DNA of 64,000 bases from Schizochytrium sp. CCTCC M209059 (Eukaryota > Sar > Bigyra > Thraustochytrida > Thraustochytriidae). The stretch lies in contig KN805435.1 of NCBI GenBank assembly GCA_000818945.1, positions 118,444 to 182,443 on the forward strand, in the 5' to 3' direction. Made by a program: the position numbers and the translations under genes. Positions within the stretch are counted from its first letter, which is position 1, and each line of letters opens with the position of its first letter. Of the stretch, positions 1-10,220 are shown in pieces. The notes under the pieces were generated by a model. The model saw nothing but the letters and a program-made list of their open reading frames with translations. It was not told the origin of the DNA and made no database searches.

Positions 1-680
1 GAAGTGGCTAGCTAAGGCCTAGCCTAACTATCAGCACTGCTCTAAAGCAAAAAAAACGGTCACACGAGGCCCATGATTCATTATTTCTGCTATGTGTCGC
101 GTCGCCGAGAGAGCAGCTTGACAAGAGGAGCGAGGGCAGAGGAGCCAGTATGCACGACATAAAGCAGAGTACTATACCGATGCGATTGCCACAAATACAT
201 TGTCCCGAGGAAAAAATTAGGGTCTGCTTTTGTAGACGCTCAGTCTTCACTTGCAAGTTCACAAAGCATTCGTTCTATCGCGTGTTGCATCGGAGCGAAA
301 GCTTGACAAAGAGAACGGGTCTTTGGGAGCCAGAATGCGCGTCGTGATGATGGCCTCGTAGGCCTGACTACCTCCTACCGCACAGGCAATTATAAACTTT
401 CCTTTCGGCCTGAAGATTTCTTGCCAGGAGATCATCTCTACCTTGCAGGTGGGTGACATTGCCGTTAGACCAAGCTAGGCAAGCATAAGCCAAGCCAGGG
501 CAGGCCAGCCCAGCCTAGCCCAGCCCAACAAAAATGATCTTGCTTAGAAGGGGGATCTTGATGATAGGCCTAGCTAGGCGTCAATTTAACCGCCAAAACG
601 TTTCATCGTCATCATTCAAAGTTCATCATGGATCTTAAAACAGTAAAATCGAAATCATGATTCTCATGAAGAGTTAAGCG
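1..680. other. Left-edge intergenic region, no gene recognised
   Basis: No reading frame here resembles a known family and none has convincing coding character. The stretch at about 480-525 is a degenerate short tandem repeat built on the words agcc and aggc. The right part is the 3' flank of the PDS5 gene that ends at 681. Confidence 0.5.
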
Positions 681-3600
681 TCACTCATCAAGCATCAGAT
701 CTTCGGGGTCCGCGTATCCGGACACAGCATCTTTCGTGGTCCGCGATGGCTGACGCCGCGTAGGCGTTGCCTGCGGAGCCGCTGTGGACTTGGAAGCATG
801 CGCTGCAGCAGCCTTGAGGTTCGCCTGAGGCCGGGACCGCTTGCGGCGCGGGGTCAGTGTCTCGTCTGGGGCAGCAACGAGCCCCAAGCCGCCGCTCCCG
901 ACACGCAGCTCGAAGTTTGCTGGAAGTACCTGTCGCTGCTGGTACTGTCGTCGGCGCTGCGCGGAGCGTTCGGTTTCCTTGCTGCTGTTTCGAGGTGTGA
1001 CGGGGGAGGGCCCTGGCGAAGCGGCTCCGTTTGTGGACCGCTGGCGCAAGGGCTGCGCTTGAATGGCGACGTACATCTTGGGCAAGACTACGCCTCCTGG
1101 ATACTCGAGGGAGTCCGGACTGACCTTCATTCTCAGCTTGATGAGCATCTGAGCGATCTCGCCAATCATGTGAATATTGTCACAGCCAGGATCGAGCGCA
1201 TCTGTGTGTCGGCGCATGACCTCGAGCAAGGCGTAGAGGAGCCCAGCGTTGGTGTTGTGCGACGGCGCAACATTCGAAAGTGCATCAAAGAGCATCACGA
1301 GCGGCTTGACAAGCACCCGTTGGCCGGCAGCTGAAGATACAAAGAGTTGCGCCTGCTCTCGATCCCGCGGCATCTGAGGGTGGTGCGCCACCAGGTAGAT
1401 GAGCGTTGAAATCATGTTTTCCGGCGCGAATTGCGCCGCGGTGTCGATGAGGTTCTCCCCGGCCCCGTTGGCAGCCGCTGCTGCGCGCGCCGACTTGGTT
1501 TGAAATGTGCGCTGCAGGAAGCGTAGCAGCTGCGTGAGGTGGCCATGCGCGGCTCCCTTGGGTCGCAAAGCCGCGGCAAGTGGGAAAAACGCGCCATAGC
1601 GGAAAAGCTCGCGACCCCGCATAATAAACTCCTTGTACAGAGTCGCCACGACAGCTTCGCGAGCTTCTTCGACGGGGTCAAGCGCTAGCCAGCTCAGCTC
1701 CACCCACCGTTGGATCTCGCGCTGGTGCGCTTGCTGCGCTTCACGGGCCTCGCGAAGCACTTCACGCGCCGGGCCCCCAGGACACCGTGCCTCCAGCTTG
1801 ATGAGCGCCTTGCCCGCGTACAAGCGCAGCTGCACGCTCGCTTCGTCTTGTTCAGGTGGCCATGTCGCGGCAGTAGCGTCCGCACCCTTGTTCTTGCGAT
1901 GACTTTCATGTCCCCACGGATCTCCGCTGTCGGCAACAAATTTGCGCAAGATGAGCACAAGCCTGCGCAGAGCAATGAGGTCGTCTGGATCGAATGAACG
2001 AACGCGACGCAACACCTCGTAGCAAATAACTTTCATGCCCAGAACTTTTGCACGGACTAGGTTAGCCAATCGGGCTGACGCGGACTTGGGTCCTGCCCCT
2101 GGAGGTCGTCTCACGAACTCGAAGATACGGTCCACCACAGCATTCAGTGTCTTGTTGTCGCTGCTCCACTCTGGACAGTGCTTAATAAGGGCCTTGAGCG
2201 CTGCAAGAGCAGACTGCGCAGCGACTTCATCAAGTTTGCTGATACTTCGAAAAACACGTTGGGTCTGCTTCAGGACCAAGCTCATGACGCGATCAAAGGT
2301 CGACCGGGCACGGTCCACATCACCTGCTTGGGCCCCCTTGGCACTTTGCAACAGATTCACTGCCCAAGCCTTTGCGGCGGCCTTGACACAATCGACGCGT
2401 CGACTCCGAGTCATAATAGCATCAAGCATCTTTCCATCCTGAGGCAAGGCGCGACCTTTGCTTGCAGTGGCGGATGCTACATTGCAGGCTGTCACGCAAA
2501 GATTCTCCAAACCTTCATCGGACAGCGTCTCGAGGTTCAAAGGCTCAGACTCTGCTGCGTTGGTGGCCGACGCGGCGTCACTGGGTCGCTTGACACTGCT
2601 GGAATCGCTTTTACGAGTACCGCGTTGTCTGCCACGACGGCCATTTGTTGCGTCCAGTGGTTGGATTTCCTGCGCTTCACGCGCACCAGCTTGCTCATTG
2701 GGGCAGAAACGCTCCTGCGCAAGCGTGAAAATCCATCCTGCAGCGTCAACCGTCTCGGGATCGACAAGACTCTTGAAATGAGTAGCTGCAGTTTCCACTA
2801 AGGAGCACAGATCCTCAATGGCGCGGTCGTCGCCAGCGCGAGCAATTCTCTTTGCGTGCGCACCCAAGAGCTCCATTATTTCGGCCTGCACAAAGGCTGT
2901 AGGCATGAGTCGCGTCAAGAGAACGCGCACAGCGCGCGCCGTTTTAGACTTTGATCCAAGTCTCTGCAAGAGGTCAGTTTCTGCATTTGCGACGGCCTCG
3001 GGATCATCGCCGCTGCAGGCAGCAATGAGTCTCAAATTACGAAATACATGTTTGTCCTTGTGGTCCCAGATGGCTTCGAGCAGCGCGCTTGCGTTCGGAC
3101 AGCGCACGGAAGGCACAAACTCTTGGGCGAGCTGTCGCAGCGCCTGACGAGCCTTGGCCTCTGACTCGACCCCTTGCCGCGATCGGGAAAGAGTTCTGCC
3201 CTCGCCTTGATCGCTTCGGACAAGGGAGCGACGGGTTCCAGCCGAGGCCCTCGAAGAGGACGACGTCTCTCGACGGTCCTGAATGACTTGCGTAATGAGG
3301 CTCGTTAGTCGGCTCCTTTGTCTGAGCAGAATCAGCTCAAAGGCGTTTCGAGCTACTTCGTCAAGGTCCCCCCAAACGCGCACAAGAATTGCGGCGCGCA
3401 CCTGGAGGTTGCGATGTCGGCGTCTTCCGAGGATAACATTATCCATCATCGCGCATAGGGCATGCCGATACAATAGTGTTTCATCGTGAGATCGTTGGTG
3501 ATGGAGCGCATGTGAGAAGATCTCGTTGGGGATCCATTCCAGCGTGCTCTCGGCGAACGATTGCACTTCAGATTGTTTGGGTGCATGCTCTTCCTCATTG

Positions 3601-5537
3601 AGCTCTGGCGCATCGCCGACGTCGTTGTCTGATGCGCTCGACGCGTTGTCTGCCTGATCCTCGGCCTCGGGGGTCCAATACGGTTCCACAAGGCCTGCAT
3701 TGAAGCTTTTTGCGAGTCCTTCGAGCGCGCTGGTTGCAAGATCGATACGCTTGTCGCACAGTCTCACAGCGAGAGCGCGCAGTAGAGCGTCACCAGCCTC
3801 GTAGCGCTTGAACTGACGGAGAACGCCGGGCCGAGAGACAAAGGCAACGACGACCTCGACGGCCTCGCGGCGCACGTTGACGTCCTTGTCGTTGAGTGCA
3901 AGTTCCAAGAAACTTGGCTCCCTCTCTGAAGCTCGTTGCGATCCTGCGTCGAGCGTCTTGGCGTACTGGGCGTGGAAGTTGGGGGCGATAAAGTGTTTGA
4001 CCCAAAAGTTTGCGCCCTCGGATGCTGTTTCTGCCACCGGTCTCTTACGGCGCATGCTCTTGTTCTCAGGATTGTCATCTTCGGTCGAATTTTCATCCAT
4101 GTCCTCGTCGTCGCTGCTGGCCTTGTCCGACAAGGTCGTTGTGAGCAGAGGCGCATCGCGGTTCAGAGCAAAGCCAGCGAAACTCACGAGGGAGAGCCTG
4201 ATTCCGCTGTCGACATCAAGAAGCCGACGTAAGAATGCTGCCCAAAGACGTGCGTTATCGGCAAGAAGCGAGGGTCGGTCAACCTCGCAAAAGATGCGAC
4301 CGACAACGTCGACGGTTTGGCGACGCAACTCTTCGTCTGAAGCTTCGAGTTGGGTGGCCACGTGCGGCAGCGTGTACAAAAGGAGCGAGGCGTCGATTCG
4401 AAAGAGCTGGAAGATGATCTCGAAGACATTGTCCTTGATTTCGGTGGCCACGGCCTCTTCGGCGTTGCGCCCACCCATGAGCGCGCCGGCGTCCTCCACA
4501 TCGTCATCCTCCCCATTCTCCTGGTCCTCGTCGTCGTCTTCGTCGTCGTCGTTCTCGTCATCGTCGCCGCCAGAGGACTCGCCCTGAGCAGGTGTCGGAC
4601 CGTTTGCTTTGCGCGCGCGTTTGCGAGCTCGTTCGCCGCTCCGCGCGCTTGTTTGGTGAATGCCAGACACAATCCCGTTGAGGAGCGCGGCGAGGGGCTC
4701 ACGCAATCGGTCTGCGAGCTGACGAATGACTTTGACAGCGAGTTCAAAGGCTTTGGGGGCCTCTTTTTGTTGCTCTGGTAGTAATCTGACGAGCACGGCG
4801 TCCAGGATTCGTGGTGAGAAGCGATCCATTTCGTCGAAGAGACCAACGAGGAGCTCGAGAGCATGAGCTTCGACCTCGTGCTCGCGAGCGGGCACCATGA
4901 TGTCAAACATGGCCTCGACAAGTGAGACGATGAGGTCTTCCGAGGTAAAAGGATCGTCAGGTTCGTCGGGAAGCTCGACGAGAATGCAGCTCGAGCGGCA
5001 AAGAGCCAATTTTTGCAGAATGTAAAAGCTCAGCTTGTACGATTCGGTGCCTGGTTTCTGTTGCAGGCCGCGCAGCCTGTCAATGAGGAAGTCGAAAACC
5101 ATTTTGATCTCTGCGCTAGAATAGGGCGGTTCTGGTGCGTAAATGTGCAAGATGTCGGCGAGACAGCAGCCAGCAAGGAGAAGGACCGAGTTCTCTTTGC
5201 AACGCCGCACGAGAGGACGCAGCAGCTCCGCGGAGATGTGATCAAGCTCGCTCGTGTCCTCGTCATCATCTAGCTGCTCGCGTGTGCTGAGCTGTTCTTG
5301 CCACGTTTGCAGCCTTGTTCGCAAGTTTTTCCCCTGGCGCAGAGGCTCCAAGCTCTTTGCACGTTTCGGCTTGCTGACTTTCGCCGCAGACTCCACTTTT
5401 CCATCGTCGTCACTACCAGCGTCCTCGCGGTCCTCGCGGTCCTCCTCTCGACGCTCTCGGTCACCTCCGCTTTCTTCTTGTTGCTCCTGGGCGTCGCTGT
5501 CCTGCGCCGCGCGGCGCGCCCTCGTGAGTCTCGGCAT
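681..5537 (-). CDS. PDS5: Sister chromatid cohesion protein PDS5 homologue
   Basis: PDS5 binds cohesin on chromatin and controls cohesion maintenance and release together with Wapl and Eco1-type factors. The frame encodes about 1618 residues, close to the usual 1200-1500 plus extensions. Residues about 110-155 hold the family signature, a CCLADI-type segment followed by IYAPEPPYS. HEAT-like helices fill most of the rest. The N-terminus (first 70 residues) and a segment near residues 330-370 are strongly acidic, and the C-terminus is basic and Ser/Pro-rich, as in other PDS5 proteins where it binds DNA. I chose the ATG at 5537 because the frame upstream of it (to 5606) contains only non-ATG starts. 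It is divergent from the ethanolamine kinase gene across a 1.1 kb GC-rich spacer. No intron is needed. The family assignment is firm; details of partners are inferred. Confidence 0.85.
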   Translation of the reverse strand: MPRLTRARRAAQDSDAQEQQEESGGDRERREEDREDREDAGSDDDGKVESAAKVSKPKRAKSLEPLRQGKNLRTRLQTWQEQLSTREQLDDDEDTSELDHISAELLRPLVRRCKENSVLLLAGCCLADILHIYAPEPPYSSAEIKMVFDFLIDRLRGLQQKPGTESYKLSFYILQKLALCRSSCILVELPDEPDDPFTSEDLIVSLVEAMFDIMVPAREHEVEAHALELLVGLFDEMDRFSPRILDAVLVRLLPEQQKEAPKAFELAVKVIRQLADRLREPLAALLNGIVSGIHQTSARSGERARKRARKANGPTPAQGESSGGDDDENDDDEDDDEDQENGEDDDVEDAGALMGGRNAEEAVATEIKDNVFEIIFQLFRIDASLLLYTLPHVATQLEASDEELRRQTVDVVGRIFCEVDRPSLLADNARLWAAFLRRLLDVDSGIRLSLVSFAGFALNRDAPLLTTTLSDKASSDDEDMDENSTEDDNPENKSMRRKRPVAETASEGANFWVKHFIAPNFHAQYAKTLDAGSQRASEREPSFLELALNDKDVNVRREAVEVVVAFVSRPGVLRQFKRYEAGDALLRALAVRLCDKRIDLATSALEGLAKSFNAGLVEPYWTPEAEDQADNASSASDNDVGDAPELNEEEHAPKQSEVQSFAESTLEWIPNEIFSHALHHQRSHDETLLYRHALCAMMDNVILGRRRHRNLQVRAAILVRVWGDLDEVARNAFELILLRQRSRLTSLITQVIQDRRETSSSSRASAGTRRSLVRSDQGEGRTLSRSRQGVESEAKARQALRQLAQEFVPSVRCPNASALLEAIWDHKDKHVFRNLRLIAACSGDDPEAVANAETDLLQRLGSKSKTARAVRVLLTRLMPTAFVQAEIMELLGAHAKRIARAGDDRAIEDLCSLVETAATHFKSLVDPETVDAAGWIFTLAQERFCPNEQAGAREAQEIQPLDATNGRRGRQRGTRKSDSSSVKRPSDAASATNAAESEPLNLETLSDEGLENLCVTACNVASATASKGRALPQDGKMLDAIMTRSRRVDCVKAAAKAWAVNLLQSAKGAQAGDVDRARSTFDRVMSLVLKQTQRVFRSISKLDEVAAQSALAALKALIKHCPEWSSDNKTLNAVVDRIFEFVRRPPGAGPKSASARLANLVRAKVLGMKVICYEVLRRVRSFDPDDLIALRRLVLILRKFVADSGDPWGHESHRKNKGADATAATWPPEQDEASVQLRLYAGKALIKLEARCPGGPAREVLREAREAQQAHQREIQRWVELSWLALDPVEEAREAVVATLYKEFIMRGRELFRYGAFFPLAAALRPKGAAHGHLTQLLRFLQRTFQTKSARAAAAANGAGENLIDTAAQFAPENMISTLIYLVAHHPQMPRDREQAQLFVSSAAGQRVLVKPLVMLFDALSNVAPSHNTNAGLLYALLEVMRRHTDALDPGCDNIHMIGEIAQMLIKLRMKVSPDSLEYPGGVVLPKMYVAIQAQPLRQRSTNGAASPGPSPVTPRNSSKETERSAQRRRQYQQRQVLPANFELRVGSGGLGLVAAPDETLTPRRKRSRPQANLKAAAAHASKSTAAPQATPTRRQPSRTTKDAVSGYADPEDLMLDE

Positions 5538-6658
5538 GGCGGCGGTTTGGGCCCGCTTTTTCCTTTTGCCCTCTGTTCTCGCCCTCCTCCTCGACCAAGC
5601 AAGCAAGCAAGCCGCCCGCTCGCTCGCTCGCTCGCCCGCTCGCTCGTCGTCCAGCCAGTCCCCTCTGCGCTATCCCGCGCGTCCCCTGCGTGCCCGCCGC
5701 TGGTCTTGGCGATCTGCGCGAGGCTGATCGATCTGCGGCCTCAGCTCGTCAATGAGTCCATGCGATGCGAGCGCGTCTTCGTCGAGCTCCCGCGCGGTGG
5801 TTAGGTCGAGGCCCCCAATTCCCGCCGCCGGACCCCCAATCCTCCCGGCCCGGGGCCCCGAACGGGAGGCACCCAAAACCCATTTTTAATTTCTTTTTTT
5901 CTTCCACGGTGTGTCTGTCTATGGAGTTTTGGAGTGTTTGCGCGAGGCGTTCTTTCGATCCTTTGCGCGGCCACCACGCCCGCCCTGTCGCCTGCGACGC
6001 CGGGCCTCGCTGCGCAGCCGCAGTGCGCGAGTCGAGCGCGAGCGCGGGCTTGCGTTTGCGCCCGACTCCGGCCGACTGCGGCCGCGCGGGGTTTTCTTCC
6101 GGGGGTCTTGGCGGAGCGCCGTCGATCGAAGTGAGTGACTGACCGTCGCCGCGCAAGAAGTGCTCGGAGACCCACCCAGCCATGCACGAGACCACGATCG
6201 CGCCCGATCGACCTCGGGCGGCCGCTGCGCCCCGCCTCTTCTGCGGAGACGGCCCCGCCCCCGCGGGAGGCCCGACCGCCGCTCGCCTCCGGCCGCTGGA
6301 GGCCCTGGCATCGCGGTCGCAGGCGTGCGGGCGCGGTCGCTTCTAGCTCGAAGGTAAAGAAAGGCGCAGTAAGTGAGAGGTAGTAGGCCTAGGGCCTGAG
6401 GAGAGGAAGGCACGGAAAGGGGTTTTCTCTTTGTATCTTCCGGCAATCATCGATCGATCGATCGCAAGCAGACCCTTAAAGCACCTGGCGACGCACGCAC
6501 GCTCGCACGCGCACGCACGCACGCTCGCACGCGCACGCACGCTCGCTCGCTCGTGCGTACGCTCGTACGCTCGCAGACTCGCGGGAGCGACCGGGCGACA
6601 GGGAGGGAGGCCTGTGCGCGAGGCTCGCTCGCTGCGACGCGTGGAGGGACGGCCCGAG
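5538..6658. other. Divergent intergenic/5' leader region
   Basis: This 1.1 kb spacer separates the PDS5 start (-) from the kinase start (+), so it probably holds two promoters. It is very GC-rich. Its main structure is simple repeats: cgct repeats at about 5615-5645 and a gcacgcac/gctcgcac purine-pyrimidine alternating tract at about 6490-6555 that probably lies in the kinase leader. The frames open across it are low-complexity Arg/Ala/His repeats, not genes. Confidence 0.5.
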
Positions 6659-7894
6659 ATGGCGGCCATGTTGCAGCCTGAGGTCGAGAGCGAGATGCTC
6701 AAGGACTTCTCGAAGCCGAAGCGCGCAGAGCTCACCGTGGAGGAAACGGAGCCTGAGGCGCGGGAAAAGGGATGCAAGGACGCAGTCATGCAGCTCGTAG
6801 ACGACTTCGCCGAGTCCAAGCCAGAAGATATCACCAGCAAGACACTCCAGGGCGGGATCACAAACCAGCTGTACCTCATGGAGGACAAGACCAAGAACGC
6901 GGCAGCCCTCGTGAGGCTGTACGGCCCCAACACGGAGCTGCTGATCGATAGACCCGTAGAGTGCCTGGTCTTCCACATCCTGGGCGAAAAAGAATTCGGG
7001 CCCAAACTGTTCGGCCTCTTCGAGAACGGCCGCGTTGAGGCCTACATCCCGAGCAAGGGTGTCGCCCCAGAGGAGATGGGCCAGCGCGAGCCCGTTGATT
7101 ATATGAAGCTCATTGCTCAGGAGCTTGCTCGCATGCATGACCTGGACATGCCTCTCTCCCGCGAGCCCCAGCTGTGGAGCTTCTTGCACAAGTTCAGGGA
7201 CATGACCAGTGATATCTCGTTCTCTGACAAACCCAAGGACCAGGCAATCCTGGAGGAGCTGCGTCTTCCCGAGGTCCGCAAGCGCCTCGAGGAGCTCGAA
7301 AAAGAGCTTCCCTCAGCCGCGAACAACTTTGGTCAGGACCTCATTGATCAGCATGCTGGCCACGGTTCTGCCGAGCTCGAAGCAATCAAGTTTCTCTTTG
7401 CCTCTCGCTTTTGCCACAACGATTTGCTGGCTGGCAACGTGCTCTACGTCGAGGATTCCAGCCCGCCGCGCATGCAAATTATCGATTTTGAGTACGGCAA
7501 GTACAACTTTCGCGGTTTCGACTTTGCGAATCACTTTTGCGAGTACGCCGGCTTCGACTTTGACCTCGCCAAATGGTATCCGAGTGTTGCCGCGCAGCGC
7601 CATTTTATGGAGGAGTATCTGGAAGCGATCGTCAAGGCAGGTAACGACAAGGATGTGGAGCGCTTGCATTTTCGCCTCATGACCGAGCCCACGTTTGCGG
7701 ACACTTTTTACGCAAGCGCGCTGGTATGGACCACAAAGTTTGCCGAGGCCTCGCACATCTTTTGGGGCCTCTGGGGCATCATCCAGCAAAAGTTCTCTCC
7801 TATTGACTTTGACTATCTAGGATACGCGCGTCTGCGTCTCAAGTCGCTCTCGCTCGACGAACCTGAAAATGGAGACGGGGCCGCCTCCAGCTAG
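6659..7894 (+). CDS. Choline/ethanolamine kinase
   Basis: It phosphorylates ethanolamine or choline with ATP, the first step of the cytosolic CDP-ethanolamine/CDP-choline (Kennedy) pathway. The 411-residue product shows the family motifs in order: a GGITNQLY-type nucleotide loop near residue 60, the catalytic HNDLLAGNVL (Brenner motif) near residue 250, and IDFEYG followed by FRGFDFANHFCE, the metal-binding DFE region. The frame is open back to 6431, but that extension is encoded by a microsatellite and has no ATG. The first in-frame ATG is 6659, followed by MAAMLQPEV. Length matches the family (350-450). I cannot tell choline from ethanolamine preference by reading; ethanolamine is slightly favoured by the overall sequence. 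Confidence 0.9.
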   Translation: MAAMLQPEVESEMLKDFSKPKRAELTVEETEPEAREKGCKDAVMQLVDDFAESKPEDITSKTLQGGITNQLYLMEDKTKNAAALVRLYGPNTELLIDRPVECLVFHILGEKEFGPKLFGLFENGRVEAYIPSKGVAPEEMGQREPVDYMKLIAQELARMHDLDMPLSREPQLWSFLHKFRDMTSDISFSDKPKDQAILEELRLPEVRKRLEELEKELPSAANNFGQDLIDQHAGHGSAELEAIKFLFASRFCHNDLLAGNVLYVEDSSPPRMQIIDFEYGKYNFRGFDFANHFCEYAGFDFDLAKWYPSVAAQRHFMEEYLEAIVKAGNDKDVERLHFRLMTEPTFADTFYASALVWTTKFAEASHIFWGLWGIIQQKFSPIDFDYLGYARLRLKSLSLDEPENGDGAASS

Positions 7895-8132
7895 ACTTCT
7901 TCTTCTTCTTCTTCTTCATCCCCCGGTGTTCAAGGTCGTCGGTGCTTCTTCTTGTACGAGCAAGCGACGGCAATCGTCCCGAGTTCTCAATACCAAAATA
8001 ATACTAAATATTTCAGGTTCGTGCGTGATGAGACAGAAGAAAATATAAAATTTCGATTCGCTCTGTTTTTTTTGGGGGGGGGAGTTGGTATAGAGAGCGA
8101 TACTCTCCGATTAGCCAGTTCGTTGCTATTGT

Positions 8133-9485
8133 TCATGAGCCAAAACCAGATTGCTTCTCTTTCTCAGCCTCCTCCTTCTGCGTTTGCTCTTGCTGCCGAG
8201 ATGTCTCGAGTGCATCCTGCAGGCGTTGTAACGATCCGCGACGAGCACGCTCACGCCAAATTGTACCGACTCGAAGAGCAGCTACCTTGGCCGGGCTTAC
8301 TGGCATTTTTTGCGCTGTCTGCATTCCAAGTAACTTCGTGTACATGCTGAAGCGAGTACGCACACGCGAAATAGAATCGCGCTGAATGCTGGCCATGTCT
8401 TCGCGCAACATTTTGAGAACGGCATCCATTGCCGCCTCAAATGCACCGTTCATTTCGAGCCGCGAGGAAATTGAATCGAAATTTGGATCCTCAAAATGCG
8501 GACCAAACGCAGCCCCGTTTTGTCGAACGCAGTTGCGACACGCAGTGAGTCCGCTGCGTGTGCTTATAAATACCGACTCACACGGCAATGTACACATCTC
8601 GCACCGCGTTGCCTCTTTAATCCAGAAATAAGCTGCCATGGCCTGTTCGATTGTCGTCCGCAACTCAATTAGAGGCTCAGCGAGGTCGCTTCGCCACGAT
8701 GCAGTGAGCTCCTCACCCGGAGCAAGCTCACCGGGTACCGGGCGAGGCTTTTTCGTTTTCGTGCTCACCTCCTCAACTTCGGGAAAACCCGGTGGAGCGG
8801 GCTCGTGCAGATACACGGTTGTCGCAGAACTCTTCATGTGGATTTGCCGTCGCCCTATTACAGAATTGGGCATCTTGAGGCTGAGCTTTTCTCTCATATG
8901 TCGGATGAGCTCGCGCAGGGTCTCCTCACGGCTTGCAAGTGCATCCAGATGATCTGATTTGGCAAGCAGACTCTTTTTGGAGTTGTCGATCTTGTCCACA
9001 CGCTCTTGAAGTGTTTGCACTTGGTCCTCAAGGCTTTCTTTTTGCTTCATGAGCTGGTCTCGACGGTCCCGTGCCTCTGCAACACTCTTTGCAAGACCAT
9101 CGCTCATGTGTGAGGCAAGCCGCTTGCGTAATGCGTTGATGTTGTGCTGCATTTCATCCATTTTTGCTCGCTCCTTTTCAAGCTGCTTTACACGCCGGAC
9201 GCGTGCATTAATCTCGGCATCAAGAGCCTCGTATTCGTTCCTTTGGGAGCGCCGGCGTTCGTTGAATGCACTTGCGACCGCGGACTCGTGCGCCAGAGCT
9301 TGAGCTCTAAGTTTTGCTTGCGCACTTTTCAGGGCCATCGTGGTCTTTTCATACCGCATTTTGTAGTGCACCGCTGCATCGAGATCGATTTCGATGCGTC
9401 CATCGCTACCTGTTTCAGAGGCATGCAGCGCCAGCTCGCGTCGCAATCGCCGCCGTGTCAGTCGTGGCTGTGCCGTAGACGACAT
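8133..9485 (-). CDS. Coiled-coil protein with paired CxxC motifs, unknown function
   Basis: The 450-residue product is not recognised. Residues about 40-200 are long heptad-patterned, Lys/Arg/Glu-rich coiled coil. Residues about 290-330 contain CEMCTLPC, then after about 20 residues CRNC, which could form a zinc-binding or disulphide unit. The C-terminal 50 residues are again charged and Gln/Glu-rich. No signal peptide or membrane segment is visible, so it is probably cytosolic or cytoskeletal. The ATG at 9485 is the first in frame. The gene converges with the kinase gene on its left (238 bases between stops) and is divergent from the FolC gene on its right. Confidence 0.7.
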   Translation of the reverse strand: MSSTAQPRLTRRRLRRELALHASETGSDGRIEIDLDAAVHYKMRYEKTTMALKSAQAKLRAQALAHESAVASAFNERRRSQRNEYEALDAEINARVRRVKQLEKERAKMDEMQHNINALRKRLASHMSDGLAKSVAEARDRRDQLMKQKESLEDQVQTLQERVDKIDNSKKSLLAKSDHLDALASREETLRELIRHMREKLSLKMPNSVIGRRQIHMKSSATTVYLHEPAPPGFPEVEEVSTKTKKPRPVPGELAPGEELTASWRSDLAEPLIELRTTIEQAMAAYFWIKEATRCEMCTLPCESVFISTRSGLTACRNCVRQNGAAFGPHFEDPNFDSISSRLEMNGAFEAAMDAVLKMLREDMASIQRDSISRVRTRFSMYTKLLGMQTAQKMPVSPAKVAALRVGTIWRERARRGSLQRLQDALETSRQQEQTQKEEAEKEKQSGFGS

Positions 9486-10220
9486 CTTTCCTGTGATGCC
9501 TTCAGCCTGTGCTCTTGCGCTCTAGCCCGTCACCATGAGATAGGAACCGTTTATATTACTCGTCCGTCCAGACGTGTGCATTCATACACCTACTGCATTC
9601 TTCTTTATTGATTCGAGCCTGTGATGACAACACTCGAGAATTATCGAATAAGCAGACGGTGGCGAGAACTTGCCAAGTGCGCCAGTCAATGCCAGTCGAC
9701 TCAGACTCTAGACTCGAACTCACTGTCAGAGGCTGAGCGCCACCAATTTAACGGACTTTTCCAACAAGGCCTATGATCATGATGATACCACGGTATGACT
9801 GTGAGTCTGATTGGAGGCCTAGGCCTAGTGACTGTTTGCGACTTTTGTAAGCAGACACAAAGACGGATGAGGTTCTGGAGGGTCTTTGTCCGTGTGCTCA
9901 GGCAGATGAGGTCCAATGAAGTAAGGATCGGCGGTTGCGGCTTTGACGGAAATCGACAAGAAAGGTTTTTCTCTTTTTCCCGGTTCATCGCACCAATAGT
10001 ATACCTTGGAGAGGTTCGCCAGCACCATTCTGCACGCAGACTGACAGCGTCCGCCTTGCTCGATTGCGGGCCTGCGCGTCTATCTACATCAGGTTCTCGT
10101 CTTCGCGCGTCTCACTTGGCACTGCGGCCAATCAACATACTTAAACTATTCATTTTTCCTTGTTTGACATCCATCAAGCCTGACCCTCGTCGACAACGGT
10201 GAAGTTTTTGCGTCCAAAAG
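9486..10220. other. Divergent intergenic region
   Basis: This 735-base spacer lies between the coiled-coil gene (-) and the FolC gene (+). It is lower in GC than the flanking coding regions. The small open frames inside have no recognisable family and I call no gene. Confidence 0.5.

Noticed and set aside
3877..4921. Overlapping Ser-rich frames on both strands within PDS5
   Set aside because: They mirror the acidic, repeat-containing codons of PDS5 in other frames.
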